DNA from: JBEISR01 sp044337705
GTDB lineage: Bacteria > Planctomycetota > Planctomycetia > Pirellulales > Pirellulaceae
Assembly: GCA_044337705.1 (NCBI GenBank)
Contig: JBIINB010000006.1
Coordinates: forward strand, 11,637-75,636
DNA length: 64,000 nucleotides
Direction: 5' to 3'
The position numbers and the translations under genes were made by a program. Below, one piece after another: positions 1 through 8,507 of the stretch. The notes beneath the pieces are model-generated. The model was not told where the DNA came from and did no database searches. It saw nothing but the letters and a program-made list of their open reading frames with translations. Every line of letters starts with the position of its first letter. Positions within the stretch are counted from its first letter, which is position 1.

Positions 1-387
1 GCTCTTCCCGATCTGACGCAGCACCGCGACCGGATCATCCACATGTTCGAGGACATGATTCCCCAGCAGCACATCGAATGGTTGCTGCGAATGATAGTCT
101 TCGAAAAGCGAATGCACCACCTGATAACCATCCTCCGGGTCATAAGCTTCATCGATCACCTCCTGGCTTCCTTCGACCACCAGCAGGCATTCAAACAGGT
201 CGGACACCCCTTGAGCAACGTAGCCATCCCCGAGCCCTAATTGCAGCGCCCGCCCTTTGGGCAGGTTCAGTTGGCGCATGAGGTCGACAAGATTTCGGCT
301 GTTGATGTCTCGATTGACTCGCCCGGCCTCCGTACGGTAGATCTCGGCTGTTTCCTTCAGCCGCTTGCGTTCCTCTTCAGTTCCCAT
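1..387 (-). CDS. Class I SAM-dependent methyltransferase, C-terminus cut off by window edge
   Basis: This frame is open from an ATG at 387 to base 1, giving the first 129 residues, so the protein is incomplete. A Rossmann-type SAM-binding motif (LQLGLGDGY) lies near residue 47. An acidic strand end (LLVVEGS) follows, and later NHVLEHVDDP, which matches the post-II NxLEHVxDP pattern of Methyltransf_11/23-type enzymes. The reading direction and position place it as the last visible gene of the polysaccharide operon running left from 8044. It lies 128 bp beyond the glycosyltransferase. A role in methylating a sugar or a glycan precursor is inferred from this context. The substrate cannot be read from the fragment. 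Confidence 0.75.
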   Translation of the reverse strand, partial: MGTEEERKRLKETAEIYRTEAGRVNRDINSRNLVDLMRQLNLPKGRALQLGLGDGYVAQGVSDLFECLLVVEGSQEVIDEAYDPEDGYQVVHSLFEDYHSQQPFDVLLGNHVLEHVDDPVAVLRQIGKS

Positions 388-515
388 CGATCGGACCTCA
401 ATCCCAAAGACTAAATCCTGTCACTGAGCCCACGAGACCATCTCGTAGAACTGTCTTACATTCACGCTTTCTCGATACCTTGACCTGAAGTGGGGCAACG
501 CACTTTGCACCATCC

Positions 516-1763
516 TCAATCGACGGCGCTGGTGCATATGGCCAGTTCCGGCCGCACGCCCTGCAAAGGCCGTCCAAATTTTTTCTGGTACTGAGTAGAA
601 AGGAACGCCATGATCTTTGGCACCATCTTCCGATAGCCGAACTTCTCGATCCCCAGTTGATGACCTCGCGCAGCGATCGCTTGACATTCGTCAGGATGGT
701 CCAGATAGTACCTGATCTTCCTGACGCAATCCTCCGCATCGCGGAAGCAAACAGCTCCTCCCGCCTTCTCTAGCCATTCGATATTGGGTGCGTACCTAGT
801 CAGCATCATGCCACCGGTAGCCAGGATTTCCTTGGTCCGCAGGTTGAGATTGACGCCCACCGCGGTATCGACATAGTCATTGAGTACGACCAGCGATGAC
901 TGGTAGAGCTTCAGCATCTCCGTCCCACCGATCAATCCCTTGTGACTGGCCATCAGCGAGGGAGACACCGCTTCTTCCACTGGTGCATGCCCCCACCATC
1001 GGAACTCCGGGATCACCTCGGCTACCCGTTGCATCAACTCTCGCTTTGTTCGCTGCTCGGGGTTTCGCAACCCACCGACAAAAACCACTCCACTCCTTGG
1101 GATGGAATTCTCGGACAGATCCTCCGCCAGTCGTTCATCCACGCCATACTCGATCAGGAAAGAGGGGATACCCTGGCTCAGCGTGAAGTGGTGGTATTCG
1201 GAGGTAAAGTCGAGCATGGCGTCGCACCTGTGATACATCCAGTCGACTAGGTAGCGGAGATTGCAGCCGACCAGTCCCACGATCAGGCATCGATCCTTGT
1301 ACTTTTCGAACATGCGATTGCCCAGCGTCGTGGGTTCCTGCAGGAACAGCACGTGAGGCTGAAACTGTTCGATGTACTGTTCGATACGCCATTGCCTGCG
1401 ACATGCCTCCAACCTCGCTCGCCGGTTGCTGCTGACCAACGTCTTGAAAGGAATGTCGCGCAGGGCCACCTGTAGGGCTCCCCACGTCGACTTCGACCGG
1501 GAGCATTTGAGCAGGTCTCGTTCCACCAGTTCCAGCATTTTCTGGTCGGTGACGACAAAATCGCGAGCATCCCATCCGGCTTCGCGCATCGGGAATGTGA
1601 AGCAGTCATAGGTGTAATTGCGGATCGACATCAGCCAGCGAGAGTACAGGAAATAATCCATCGATGCGATCTCAGCCGCATGGATCGACTGCTGCTCCCT
1701 GAGATGTTCCAGTGGGAAGGCATGTCCCAGCTTGAGCAGCCGAGTGGTTTCACCTGATGCCAT
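516..1763 (-). CDS. Glycosyltransferase, CgeB-like (GT4/group 1 fold)
   Basis: The protein is about 415 residues and probably transfers a sugar from an activated donor during surface-glycan assembly. A C-terminal Rossmann half is visible: VVFVGGLRNPEQRTKR, then WWGHAPVEE, then NLRTKEILATGGMMLT. The last segment matches the donor-binding E-x7-E region found in CgeB-type transferases (Glyco_trans_1_2), followed by the closing helix with YYLDHPDECQAIAARG. The N-terminal half (QFQPHVLFLQEP) is the other Rossmann lobe. I chose the ATG at 1763 over the TTG immediately before it. It sits between the aminotransferase gene (stop 1879) and the methyltransferase. Family membership is reasonably certain; donor and acceptor are unknown. 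Confidence 0.8.
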   Translation of the reverse strand: MASGETTRLLKLGHAFPLEHLREQQSIHAAEIASMDYFLYSRWLMSIRNYTYDCFTFPMREAGWDARDFVVTDQKMLELVERDLLKCSRSKSTWGALQVALRDIPFKTLVSSNRRARLEACRRQWRIEQYIEQFQPHVLFLQEPTTLGNRMFEKYKDRCLIVGLVGCNLRYLVDWMYHRCDAMLDFTSEYHHFTLSQGIPSFLIEYGVDERLAEDLSENSIPRSGVVFVGGLRNPEQRTKRELMQRVAEVIPEFRWWGHAPVEEAVSPSLMASHKGLIGGTEMLKLYQSSLVVLNDYVDTAVGVNLNLRTKEILATGGMMLTRYAPNIEWLEKAGGAVCFRDAEDCVRKIRYYLDHPDECQAIAARGHQLGIEKFGYRKMVPKIMAFLSTQYQKKFGRPLQGVRPELAICTSAVD

Positions 1764-1878
1764 CAAGCAGACTCCATGGCGTACTTCCGATGGAAGGATC
1801 GGGATCCCCAGCCGATCGCCCCATCGAATCGATCGCAGCCAACCTTTCCACGATGCAGAACAAGCGCCTCTTCAAAAC

Positions 1879-2979
1879 TTAGCTGGCAGCACCGAGGCGT
1901 ATCTGATCGGCAACATACTGAATCGCTTCGGGAGCCATTTCAGGATAGATCGGCAACGAGAGGATTTCGTGCTGGTGGCGATAGGCTACAGGGAAATCTT
2001 CCGGCTGATGATTCAAGTAGGAGTAGGCGGGATAAAAAGGGAGTGCCTTGGGGTAATTGAGCACCGTGGCGATACCGGCGGAAGCCAGCTTGCGCTGCAG
2101 GTTGTCCCGGTCGGTCGAACGGATTACATAAAGATGGTAGACGTGTGTCCTGTCGGTGGCGATCTTGGGAATCTGGATCCCCGGAATCCCGGCCAGCAGA
2201 GCGTCGTAGTTGGCTGCGACTTCCTGCCGACGTCGGGTCCACTGCTCCAAATGCGGTAACTTAACCGACAGAATCGCAGCGTGCAGACCATCCATCCTGC
2301 TGTTGATTCCCTCCATGACGTGATTCCCCTTGCCGCCATGACGCGCGTAGGTAGCACACCATTCGGCCAGCCGATCATCGTGGGTGATCAGGCAGCCGGC
2401 ATCTCCCATCGCCCCCAGGTTCTTCCCCGGATAAAAGGAGAAGGTTGCAGCCGTTCCCATCGTCCCGACCATGCGCCCCTTGTATCGTGCCAAATGCGCC
2501 TGGGCGCAATCCTCGATCACCCAGAGCCCCTTTCGCTTGGCGATCTCCAGAATGGGGTCCATGTCGGCGGGCTGGCCATACAGATGCACCGGAATGATCC
2601 CGACGGTTCGGCTGGTAATCTTCTCTTCGATCTTTGAGGGGTCGATCGTGAATGTATCAGGATCGGTGTCACAGAAGACAACTCGCCCTCCGGCCTGCGT
2701 GATCGTCTCCGATGTGGAGATCCAGGAATGAGCGGTGGTGATCACCTCATCCCCTTGCTGGAGCCCAAGGCCTCGCATGGCGATATAGATCGCATCGGTC
2801 CCATTCGCGCAGGAGACGCAGTGCTTGATCCCCATCGCCGACGCGTAATCGACTTCGAACTGATCGACATACTTCCCGCGGATGAAGGCGCTCTCCTGAA
2901 TGACGGAGGCGATCGCGTGGTCGATCTGCTTCTGAATGGTGAGGTACTGTGCGTAAAGATCGACGAAGGGGACTTTCAT
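1879..2979 (-). CDS. DegT/DnrJ/EryC1/StrS-family sugar aminotransferase
   Basis: This is a PLP-dependent enzyme of the family that aminates keto-sugars bound to nucleotides, 366 residues and full length. The PLP lysine is K186 in SFYPGKNLGA. The cofactor-binding VIEDCAQAH and the substrate-loop HxGKGNHVMEGINSRMD segments are present. The ATG at 2979 was chosen because it overlaps the HAD gene stop as ATGA and gives the usual family N-terminus MKVPFVDL. A longer in-frame extension to 3012 is less likely. With the Gfo/Idh dehydrogenase upstream it could make an amino sugar, since such oxidoreductase-aminotransferase pairs are classical for 3-amino sugars. That pairing is inferred from context. 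Confidence 0.92.
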   Translation of the reverse strand: MKVPFVDLYAQYLTIQKQIDHAIASVIQESAFIRGKYVDQFEVDYASAMGIKHCVSCANGTDAIYIAMRGLGLQQGDEVITTAHSWISTSETITQAGGRVVFCDTDPDTFTIDPSKIEEKITSRTVGIIPVHLYGQPADMDPILEIAKRKGLWVIEDCAQAHLARYKGRMVGTMGTAATFSFYPGKNLGAMGDAGCLITHDDRLAEWCATYARHGGKGNHVMEGINSRMDGLHAAILSVKLPHLEQWTRRRQEVAANYDALLAGIPGIQIPKIATDRTHVYHLYVIRSTDRDNLQRKLASAGIATVLNYPKALPFYPAYSYLNHQPEDFPVAYRHQHEILSLPIYPEMAPEAIQYVADQIRLGAAS

Positions 2980-3701
2980 GCTGCGGGACTTCCAGAAGAT
3001 TGAGTGATCCAATTGGCTAAATGCGAAGGCTGATCCAAGAGAAGGTCTGGATTCTCTTTAGCGAGTATAATCGCGTCTCGAATTCCGAAAGCGACAGCCA
3101 CCTGCCGAAGCCCCAACTTTTTCCCTGCTCTCAGATCCGTCTCGGTATCTCCAACAAACCATCCTGATTGAGGCTTCCCAAATGTTCGCTCGACAAGCAG
3201 CACTTTGACGTCGTGCCGGTCCGGACCAGCCGCATCCCCCGACTCCGAAAGCACCTTCCGGAACCAGCGATCGATCCCCAAGTGCTTCAGTTGCGATTCC
3301 AGTTGTGGACGATTGTTTCTAAGAGTTACCAGCACCAGTTTCCCGCAATGGGGAGATCCAGCAATCGCATCGCGAACTTCGGGCCAGACATGATCGAAAC
3401 GCCAATAGTTTTCCGTCTCAATCAGCGAAGCTCGTCGATGGCGGAACTCTTTTTCCAGCGAATTGGAGAGCCGACTGTCTTCCAGAATCTTGCCGTCGGC
3501 CTGGCGTGATTTCTTGCGAGACCAATAGTCATCCTTCGGCAGAGGCAATCCGCCGAGGTCAGTGACCAAATCGCTGTAGATGCGGTGGAATTTCTCCGAC
3601 ACGTCGAGGATTGGTCCATCGAGATCGAAATAGAGATAAGGGGATTGGTTTTCTTTTTCCAAGTGCTGATCGACCACAAATACGCTCCCAGGTCCCGACA
3701 A
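2976..3701 (-). CDS. HAD-superfamily hydrolase (phosphatase-like)
   Basis: Motif I is YFDLDGPILDVS (nucleophile and acid/base aspartates). Motif II is LVTLRNN. The conserved lysine is in HDVKVLLVER, and motif IV is WFVGDTETDLRAG. These identify a phosphoglycolate phosphatase-like (HAD subfamily IA) protein of about 240 residues. The first possible start is a TTG at 3701, with a GTG at 3677 as an alternative. No ATG precedes motif I, so the start is uncertain. The end overlaps the aminotransferase start by four bases (ATGA), so the two are translationally coupled. In a glycan operon it may remove a phosphate from a sugar-phosphate intermediate, but the substrate is unknown. Confidence 0.82.
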   Translation of the reverse strand: MSGPGSVFVVDQHLEKENQSPYLYFDLDGPILDVSEKFHRIYSDLVTDLGGLPLPKDDYWSRKKSRQADGKILEDSRLSNSLEKEFRHRRASLIETENYWRFDHVWPEVRDAIAGSPHCGKLVLVTLRNNRPQLESQLKHLGIDRWFRKVLSESGDAAGPDRHDVKVLLVERTFGKPQSGWFVGDTETDLRAGKKLGLRQVAVAFGIRDAIILAKENPDLLLDQPSHLANWITQSSGSPAA

Positions 3702-3771
3702 AAAACGGCTGCTGCTGATCCGGCACCCGTTGCCGGTCTCTCTCGGATTGGCAAGGAGATCGCCTTCTCCC

Positions 3772-4722
3772 CTACTCGCCTCCCGAGAACATTTCCTCCC
3801 AGTAGCGGACCATCAGCACCCCCGCTCGCGTTCGTACCGGAGCCACCTCCTGGCCCAGCAGTCGCCGGATGATCATCAGAGGAATATTGGCGCCCGCATG
3901 GACTGTCAGCATCAATCCACCAGCCGGAAATCTTGGATTGAGCTCGATGAAACAGGGCTCCCCTTCTTCGACAAAGAACTGGATGTTCCCAGGCCCCACC
4001 ATCTCCAACCGATGGCAGATCTCGCGGGCCGCCCCCTCGACTCGTTCGTTCCGCTCGGTCTTGCCTCGCACCGATTGTCCGGCCTTCACCTGCAGACGGC
4101 TTCGCGGGGAACAGACTAGGCACTTGTGGTCAAAATCGCAGAGCAGATCGACCGTATACTCCTGACCTCGGACCCGTTCCTGATACAGGAGGTCGGGAAA
4201 CTTCCCGGTGTAAAAAGCCCAGTCCTTTTCCGTATCGATGAATACCAGCCCATCCGATCCACTCGACAAATTGCGCTTTCCGATCACCGGCACGCCGGGC
4301 CAGGGTCCACTGGAATCGTAGGCCTTGGGGGTGCGGATACCCAGATCGGAGACAATCTGTGACATCCGTGGCTTATCGTTGGCGATACGAATAGTTTGCG
4401 GAGCCGCCAACATGGCCCTGACCCCTTGCTGGCTCAACTGTCCCATCATGCTCGAAACAACTTCGATCTCCTTCGAATAGACAGGAAAGAGAATCTGAGC
4501 CTGAAAGGTCTGGCACGCATCGAGCAATCGCTGGGAGTAGCCTGGGTCGCTGGCACGAGGCAACAGACCATGTCGATCGGCCATGCGGAGACCTGTCGCG
4601 TCAGGATCGCAATCGACGGCCAGGATCTCCACCGGGATCTCGGACTGATTTCTCAATGCCTTGATAAGGCTGACGGCCGAAGCCGTTCCAGCGCTGGTCA
4701 CCACCACTCGAACTGCGTCCAT
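3772..4722 (-). CDS. ATP-grasp family ligase (carbamoyl-phosphate-synthase-like)
   Basis: The 316-residue protein starts with a Rossmann-like pre-ATP-grasp domain (VVVTSAGTASAVSLIKAL). An ATP-grasp domain follows, with a nucleotide-contacting VIGKRNLSSGSDGL loop, the LLYQERVRGQEYTVDLL strand pair and the Mg-binding CFIELNPRFPAGG motif. Such proteins join a carboxylate to an amine or other nucleophile through an acyl-phosphate. The gene lies 10 bp after the Gfo/Idh gene and upstream of the HAD gene, inside the glycan operon. Attachment of an amino acid or carboxylate to a sugar amine is a reasonable inference, not shown. The ATG at 4722 is the only sensible start. Confidence 0.85.
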   Translation of the reverse strand: MDAVRVVVTSAGTASAVSLIKALRNQSEIPVEILAVDCDPDATGLRMADRHGLLPRASDPGYSQRLLDACQTFQAQILFPVYSKEIEVVSSMMGQLSQQGVRAMLAAPQTIRIANDKPRMSQIVSDLGIRTPKAYDSSGPWPGVPVIGKRNLSSGSDGLVFIDTEKDWAFYTGKFPDLLYQERVRGQEYTVDLLCDFDHKCLVCSPRSRLQVKAGQSVRGKTERNERVEGAAREICHRLEMVGPGNIQFFVEEGEPCFIELNPRFPAGGLMLTVHAGANIPLMIIRRLLGQEVAPVRTRAGVLMVRYWEEMFSGGE

Positions 4723-4732
4723 CGGATCCGCC

Positions 4733-5725
4733 TTACTCGCCTTGACCTGATTCCAGAATGCCTACCACCTTCCGCGCGTGATCCGGTCCGGCGATGCAAG
4801 TCGCCTTCCCTTCGATGCAGTCAAAGTAGTGATCCACTTCAACCTTCAATGGCTCCTTCCAGGAAAATGCCGGAAAGAGAATGTCCCCGGTGCGGTGGAC
4901 GAACTGCGGCATCGGATTGTCATAATCCATCGACTCACCAAGCACGGCCTTGCGATCGATCCCCTTGTCGTAGATCGCGATTTTCTCGTCTGCCACGTCA
5001 TCGTAGACCACCATCTTCTTGCTTCCGACCACCGTCAGTTTTCGGACTTTCTGAGGGTCCAGCCAACTGACGTGGATGTGAGCGAGCACTTTGTTCGGGT
5101 ATTCCAAATTCATGAATACCACGTCGTCGATATTTTCCTGGACGAAATCCATGCCACTTCTTTTGACGCTCGACGGCACTGGATCTCCCAAAAGGTACTG
5201 AATGATGCTGATATCATGCGGCGCCAGGTTCCAAAGGGCGTCGACATCGCTGCGAATCCGACCGAGGTTCAGTCTCTGGCTGTAGATATAACGAATTTCG
5301 CCCAACACCCCTTTGTCGATGCAATCCTTCAAGTAGCGAACGGCGGAATTGAACAGGAAGGTATGACCGACCATCGCCAGCTTTCCTACCTTTTTCGAAA
5401 GGTCGGCGATCTGATCGATCTCCTGCACCGAAGTCGCCATCGGTTTTTCCACAAGCACGTGTTTGCCGCTTTGAAGCGATTTGCAGACCAGATCAAAATG
5501 AGTTGCCACAGGGGTCGATACCACCACCGCGTCGATCGACTTATCGGAGATGATCGCATCGGCGGCGTCGGAAACATGAATGGAAGGGTAAAGCCCCTTC
5601 ACGAAATCCCGTCGCTCCTGGGACAGATCCACCACGGCTGCCACTTCGCATCGGGGGGAAGTGGCCAAAACCCTCAGGAGATTAGGTCCCCAGTAACCGA
5701 CTCCAATCTGAGCGACACGTATCAT
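4733..5725 (-). CDS. Gfo/Idh/MocA-family NAD(P)-dependent oxidoreductase
   Basis: The 330-residue cytoplasmic protein has an N-terminal dinucleotide-binding motif (IGVGYWGPNLLR), the family EKPMA motif that carries the catalytic lysine, and the mixed alpha/beta C-terminal substrate domain (WNLAPHDISII). I used the ATG at 5725, which begins the Rossmann strand directly. An upstream extension to 5812 is not needed. It follows the exporter ATPase gene by 115 bp and precedes the ATP-grasp gene by 10 bp. Members in O-antigen loci oxidise UDP- or GDP-sugars at C3, which would supply a keto-sugar for the DegT aminotransferase in the same operon. That is inferred from context. Confidence 0.9.
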   Translation of the reverse strand: MIRVAQIGVGYWGPNLLRVLATSPRCEVAAVVDLSQERRDFVKGLYPSIHVSDAADAIISDKSIDAVVVSTPVATHFDLVCKSLQSGKHVLVEKPMATSVQEIDQIADLSKKVGKLAMVGHTFLFNSAVRYLKDCIDKGVLGEIRYIYSQRLNLGRIRSDVDALWNLAPHDISIIQYLLGDPVPSSVKRSGMDFVQENIDDVVFMNLEYPNKVLAHIHVSWLDPQKVRKLTVVGSKKMVVYDDVADEKIAIYDKGIDRKAVLGESMDYDNPMPQFVHRTGDILFPAFSWKEPLKVEVDHYFDCIEGKATCIAGPDHARKVVGILESGQGE

Positions 5726-5840
5726 GAGATGATGGTCCCAGCGAAAAGATGACTCTTTGAATTCGATCAACACCAAGCTCAAAGCGGCTCCGAGCACTCC
5801 CGGGAACTCCACCGCATCGCTTCCTTCACCGACCTGCCTG

Positions 5841-7163
5841 TCACTGCGGACGGCTCGCCCCCCCCAATGCCTCGGAACGAACCCATGTCGGCTCTACCTG
5901 GATCCTTCGGGTCAGCTTGCCCATCCTCGCGCCCGAAACCCGAACTCGAAACGGATGAAGTCCTTGATACCTGGTGATGCAGGTAAGCGTTTTGCAGTCG
6001 AGCGCTACAATCACAAAGCTGTAGTTTCCAGGATTCATTTCCAAGGGGCCAAGCGGTACGGTCACCTCATGCACCCCCGGTCCGAACTCCATTTCTTTTC
6101 CATCGGAATCCATCCAGGGAAAACTGACCAAAGAGTAACTGGTCTCGTCCGCGATGCAGGGAATCAAATGGCAACGTTCGACTCGGGAATCGAGTTCAAA
6201 AACGATTTTCAATCTACCCTGGGACCCTTGGACGACCTGCGGAATCCCTCCGATCTCTTTCATTTCAGGCGCATCGAGGACCAGTTCCCGCACCACCATG
6301 CCTCCAGTCCCCGAAAGGATCGCGGTGTTCTTCACCATCTGGCCATACTGATCGACCGCTTCACCAATCGCTCGGGTATCCAAAGCCACCCTGCCATGCT
6401 CCAAAAGGATCACGCGATTGCAGAAGGAAGCGATCGACTGCATGTTGTGCGAAACCAAGATCACTGCCGCTCGAGCCGCCATCTGGCGGACTCGGTTGAG
6501 CGATTTGATCACGAAGGCGACGTCCCCGACAGCCAGCACTTCATCGAGAATCAGAACGTCTGGATCCATCGCCGTCGCTACGGCGAACCCCAAGCGGACG
6601 GCCATCCCCGAGCTATAGGATTGGACGGGCGAATCGATGAACTCCTCAAGCTCCGAGAAGGCGATGATCTCATCGATCCGCTCGTCGATCTCCCGTTTGG
6701 TCAAACCAAGCACCGCACCATAAACGTAGATGTTCTCGCGTCCGGAGAGAATTGGATTGAAGCCTGCTCCAAGAGCGATCAGGGCGCCTACCCGACCACG
6801 CACCTGAATCCGTCCTGAATCGGGGACAATCAGGCCGTTGATCATTCGAAGCAGCGTCGTCTTGCCCGCACCATTATGGCCGATCAAACCAAGACATTCA
6901 CCCCGACGCAGCTCGAACGAGATATCCTTCGATGCCCAGAACTCCCCTTCTCGCAGACCGATCTTTCCCGAAGCTGCTGATGATCGCCGCCTGGAAGATG
7001 GCAGCAATTCCCCGACAATATCCTGCATTCCATACCAAAGCGATCGCTTGAGACTTCGACAGAACCGCTTGGAGACCCCATCAACGCTTACCAGAAGATC
7101 CGCGGAAGCGATGGTATCTACTGCGGTTTCTCCCGCCAACACCTGTCCGACAGAGCTTGTCAT
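5841..7163 (-). CDS. Polysaccharide ABC exporter, ATP-binding subunit with C-terminal glycan-binding domain
   Basis: The 440-residue protein is a Wzt/TagH-type ATPase that powers export of a finished glycan across the inner membrane. Visible motifs are Walker A (GHNGAGKTT), signature (YSSGMAVRLGF), Walker B (DVLILDEVLAVGD) and the switch histidine (ILVSHNM). About 160 residues follow the nucleotide-binding domain and end in a beta-rich segment, as in Wzt proteins whose C-terminal domain recognises the glycan end. The ATG at 7163 overlaps the permease stop as ATGA, which fixes the start. A longer in-frame extension to 7355 would run deep into the permease gene and is rejected. Confidence 0.93.
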   Translation of the reverse strand: MTSSVGQVLAGETAVDTIASADLLVSVDGVSKRFCRSLKRSLWYGMQDIVGELLPSSRRRSSAASGKIGLREGEFWASKDISFELRRGECLGLIGHNGAGKTTLLRMINGLIVPDSGRIQVRGRVGALIALGAGFNPILSGRENIYVYGAVLGLTKREIDERIDEIIAFSELEEFIDSPVQSYSSGMAVRLGFAVATAMDPDVLILDEVLAVGDVAFVIKSLNRVRQMAARAAVILVSHNMQSIASFCNRVILLEHGRVALDTRAIGEAVDQYGQMVKNTAILSGTGGMVVRELVLDAPEMKEIGGIPQVVQGSQGRLKIVFELDSRVERCHLIPCIADETSYSLVSFPWMDSDGKEMEFGPGVHEVTVPLGPLEMNPGNYSFVIVALDCKTLTCITRYQGLHPFRVRVSGARMGKLTRRIQVEPTWVRSEALGGASRPQ

Positions 7164-8044
7164 CCTCCCATCCTTTCGATGATGCGAGGCATGATCAGAC
7201 GGAAGCAGATCAATCCCAGGACCGCAACCAGGCAACTGAGCAATGTCACGATCAGGGCAAACAGCCATCCGTCCAGAGTTTGACCTGTCAGGGAAGCTCG
7301 AGCCGACGTGATCAGAGGAGCTACCGGATTCCAACGGCTCAGCCAACCGGCCCAACCAGTCGTCCTGGCTGGATACACCACCGGCGTCAGAAGCATCCAG
7401 AACTGCGTCAAAATCGGAAGCGATTTAAGAACGTCTCCATAGAGTCCGCCGACCGGTACAAGAGTCAGTCCGATGGCGAAGCCCAGGAAAATCAAACCGA
7501 TCGTCCAGACCGGAAGTGTCAGCAGTCCCACACCCGGTACAATCCCCCAGAACCCAAGTATCAAAGCGATCAAAACCAACCGGATCAGGAAGTTGAATCC
7601 GACTGTGTAGAGACCCGCCACCAGAATCGCTTCTCGCGGGAAATTGATTTTGGACAACATCGACTTGGCCGACATGATCGCCTGAAGAGGCGATTGCAAC
7701 GCTTCGGCAAACGTCTGCCACAGCAGCGTTCCAATCATCGCGAAAGCAGCATACGACTTCCCGACACCTTCCACCCGGACGATCCCCTGGCTCTGCAGGA
7801 AAATGAACGTCAACGAAGTGAACAGCGGCGGTAGAAAGGCCCACAAGTAACCCAGGTATGTCTGTCGAAACTGAGACTGAATGTCCCTCACGAAAATCCG
7901 CCAAGCCAGTTCGCGGCCGCGGTAGAGATCAGCAATCAAACCCGAAAACAGAGTGCTCGGGCGAAGCATCGCAGATTCTGGGGTGTACTCGCGCACCACA
8001 AGATGATCTGCTGCATGTCGGTCGTTTAGTTGTTGAAGATCCAT
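7160..8044 (-). CDS. Polysaccharide ABC exporter, permease subunit (ABC-2 type)
   Basis: The protein is an integral membrane Wzm/TagG-type permease of about 294 residues with roughly six hydrophobic segments. It has the family N-terminal amphipathic signature RDIQSQFRQTYLGYLWAFLPP, followed by the pore helices. The motif around LTPVVYPA and NPVAPLI is typical of ABC-2 polysaccharide exporters. It is the first gene of the leftward operon and partners the ATPase at 5841-7163, with which it overlaps by four bases. The ATG at 8044 was used; a TTG lies one codon upstream. The operon promoter should lie in the gene-free region 8045-8507. Confidence 0.92.
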   Translation of the reverse strand: MDLQQLNDRHAADHLVVREYTPESAMLRPSTLFSGLIADLYRGRELAWRIFVRDIQSQFRQTYLGYLWAFLPPLFTSLTFIFLQSQGIVRVEGVGKSYAAFAMIGTLLWQTFAEALQSPLQAIMSAKSMLSKINFPREAILVAGLYTVGFNFLIRLVLIALILGFWGIVPGVGLLTLPVWTIGLIFLGFAIGLTLVPVGGLYGDVLKSLPILTQFWMLLTPVVYPARTTGWAGWLSRWNPVAPLITSARASLTGQTLDGWLFALIVTLLSCLVAVLGLICFRLIMPRIIERMGG

Positions 8045-8507
8045 CAATTCCCTGCCGCCAGTTGATCGGGCAATTGCTTAGCTTTTCCGAAGATCGATCA
8101 ACTCGCCAATGGTCCCAGCCTATGGGGCGATCCACCACCGGTGGAGACACCCCGATCCCGAGAGGGCTTTGCGTTTCACCAAGGCTTTCCAGTGAAACAC
8201 CCGCAGAAACATCGGGTTCACTTCATCGCTTGCTTTCCGCTCAGTTGCCCCACCCGGAAACAGTCCGGCGATGCGGCACGATCATTCCCAATCCTTCCTG
8301 GGGAAAGCAATGAGGCCTCCTAATGGCCTGGATTGGAATATATTCCGGGGTCGAAATACCGTCAAGGAAAAGCTTCTTTCATCATGGCCAGCATCGATGT
8401 CGTTTTTCGACACACCCCTCCAAAGAATCGATAAGGGAGTCGCTTTAAAGACGCCTGCGACGCCGCGCCATCCAAGCAACCGACTGAACTGCCTCCGCCT
8501 CAGTCGC
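8045..8507. other. Gene-free region upstream of the polysaccharide operon
   Basis: About 460 bp separate the first gene of the leftward glycan operon from the 3' end of the DMT transporter gene. I see no convincing coding frame. The region must carry the operon promoter, but no clean -35/-10 pair stands out. A 7-bp inverted repeat, GTTTCAC and GTGAAAC separated by about 12 bases, lies near 8173-8197 and could be a regulator site; this is weak evidence. Confidence 0.4.

Noticed and set aside
4778..6818. Long plus-strand open frames opposite the Gfo/Idh and Wzt genes
   Set aside because: They are antisense to well-supported genes with clear motifs and show no domain of their own.
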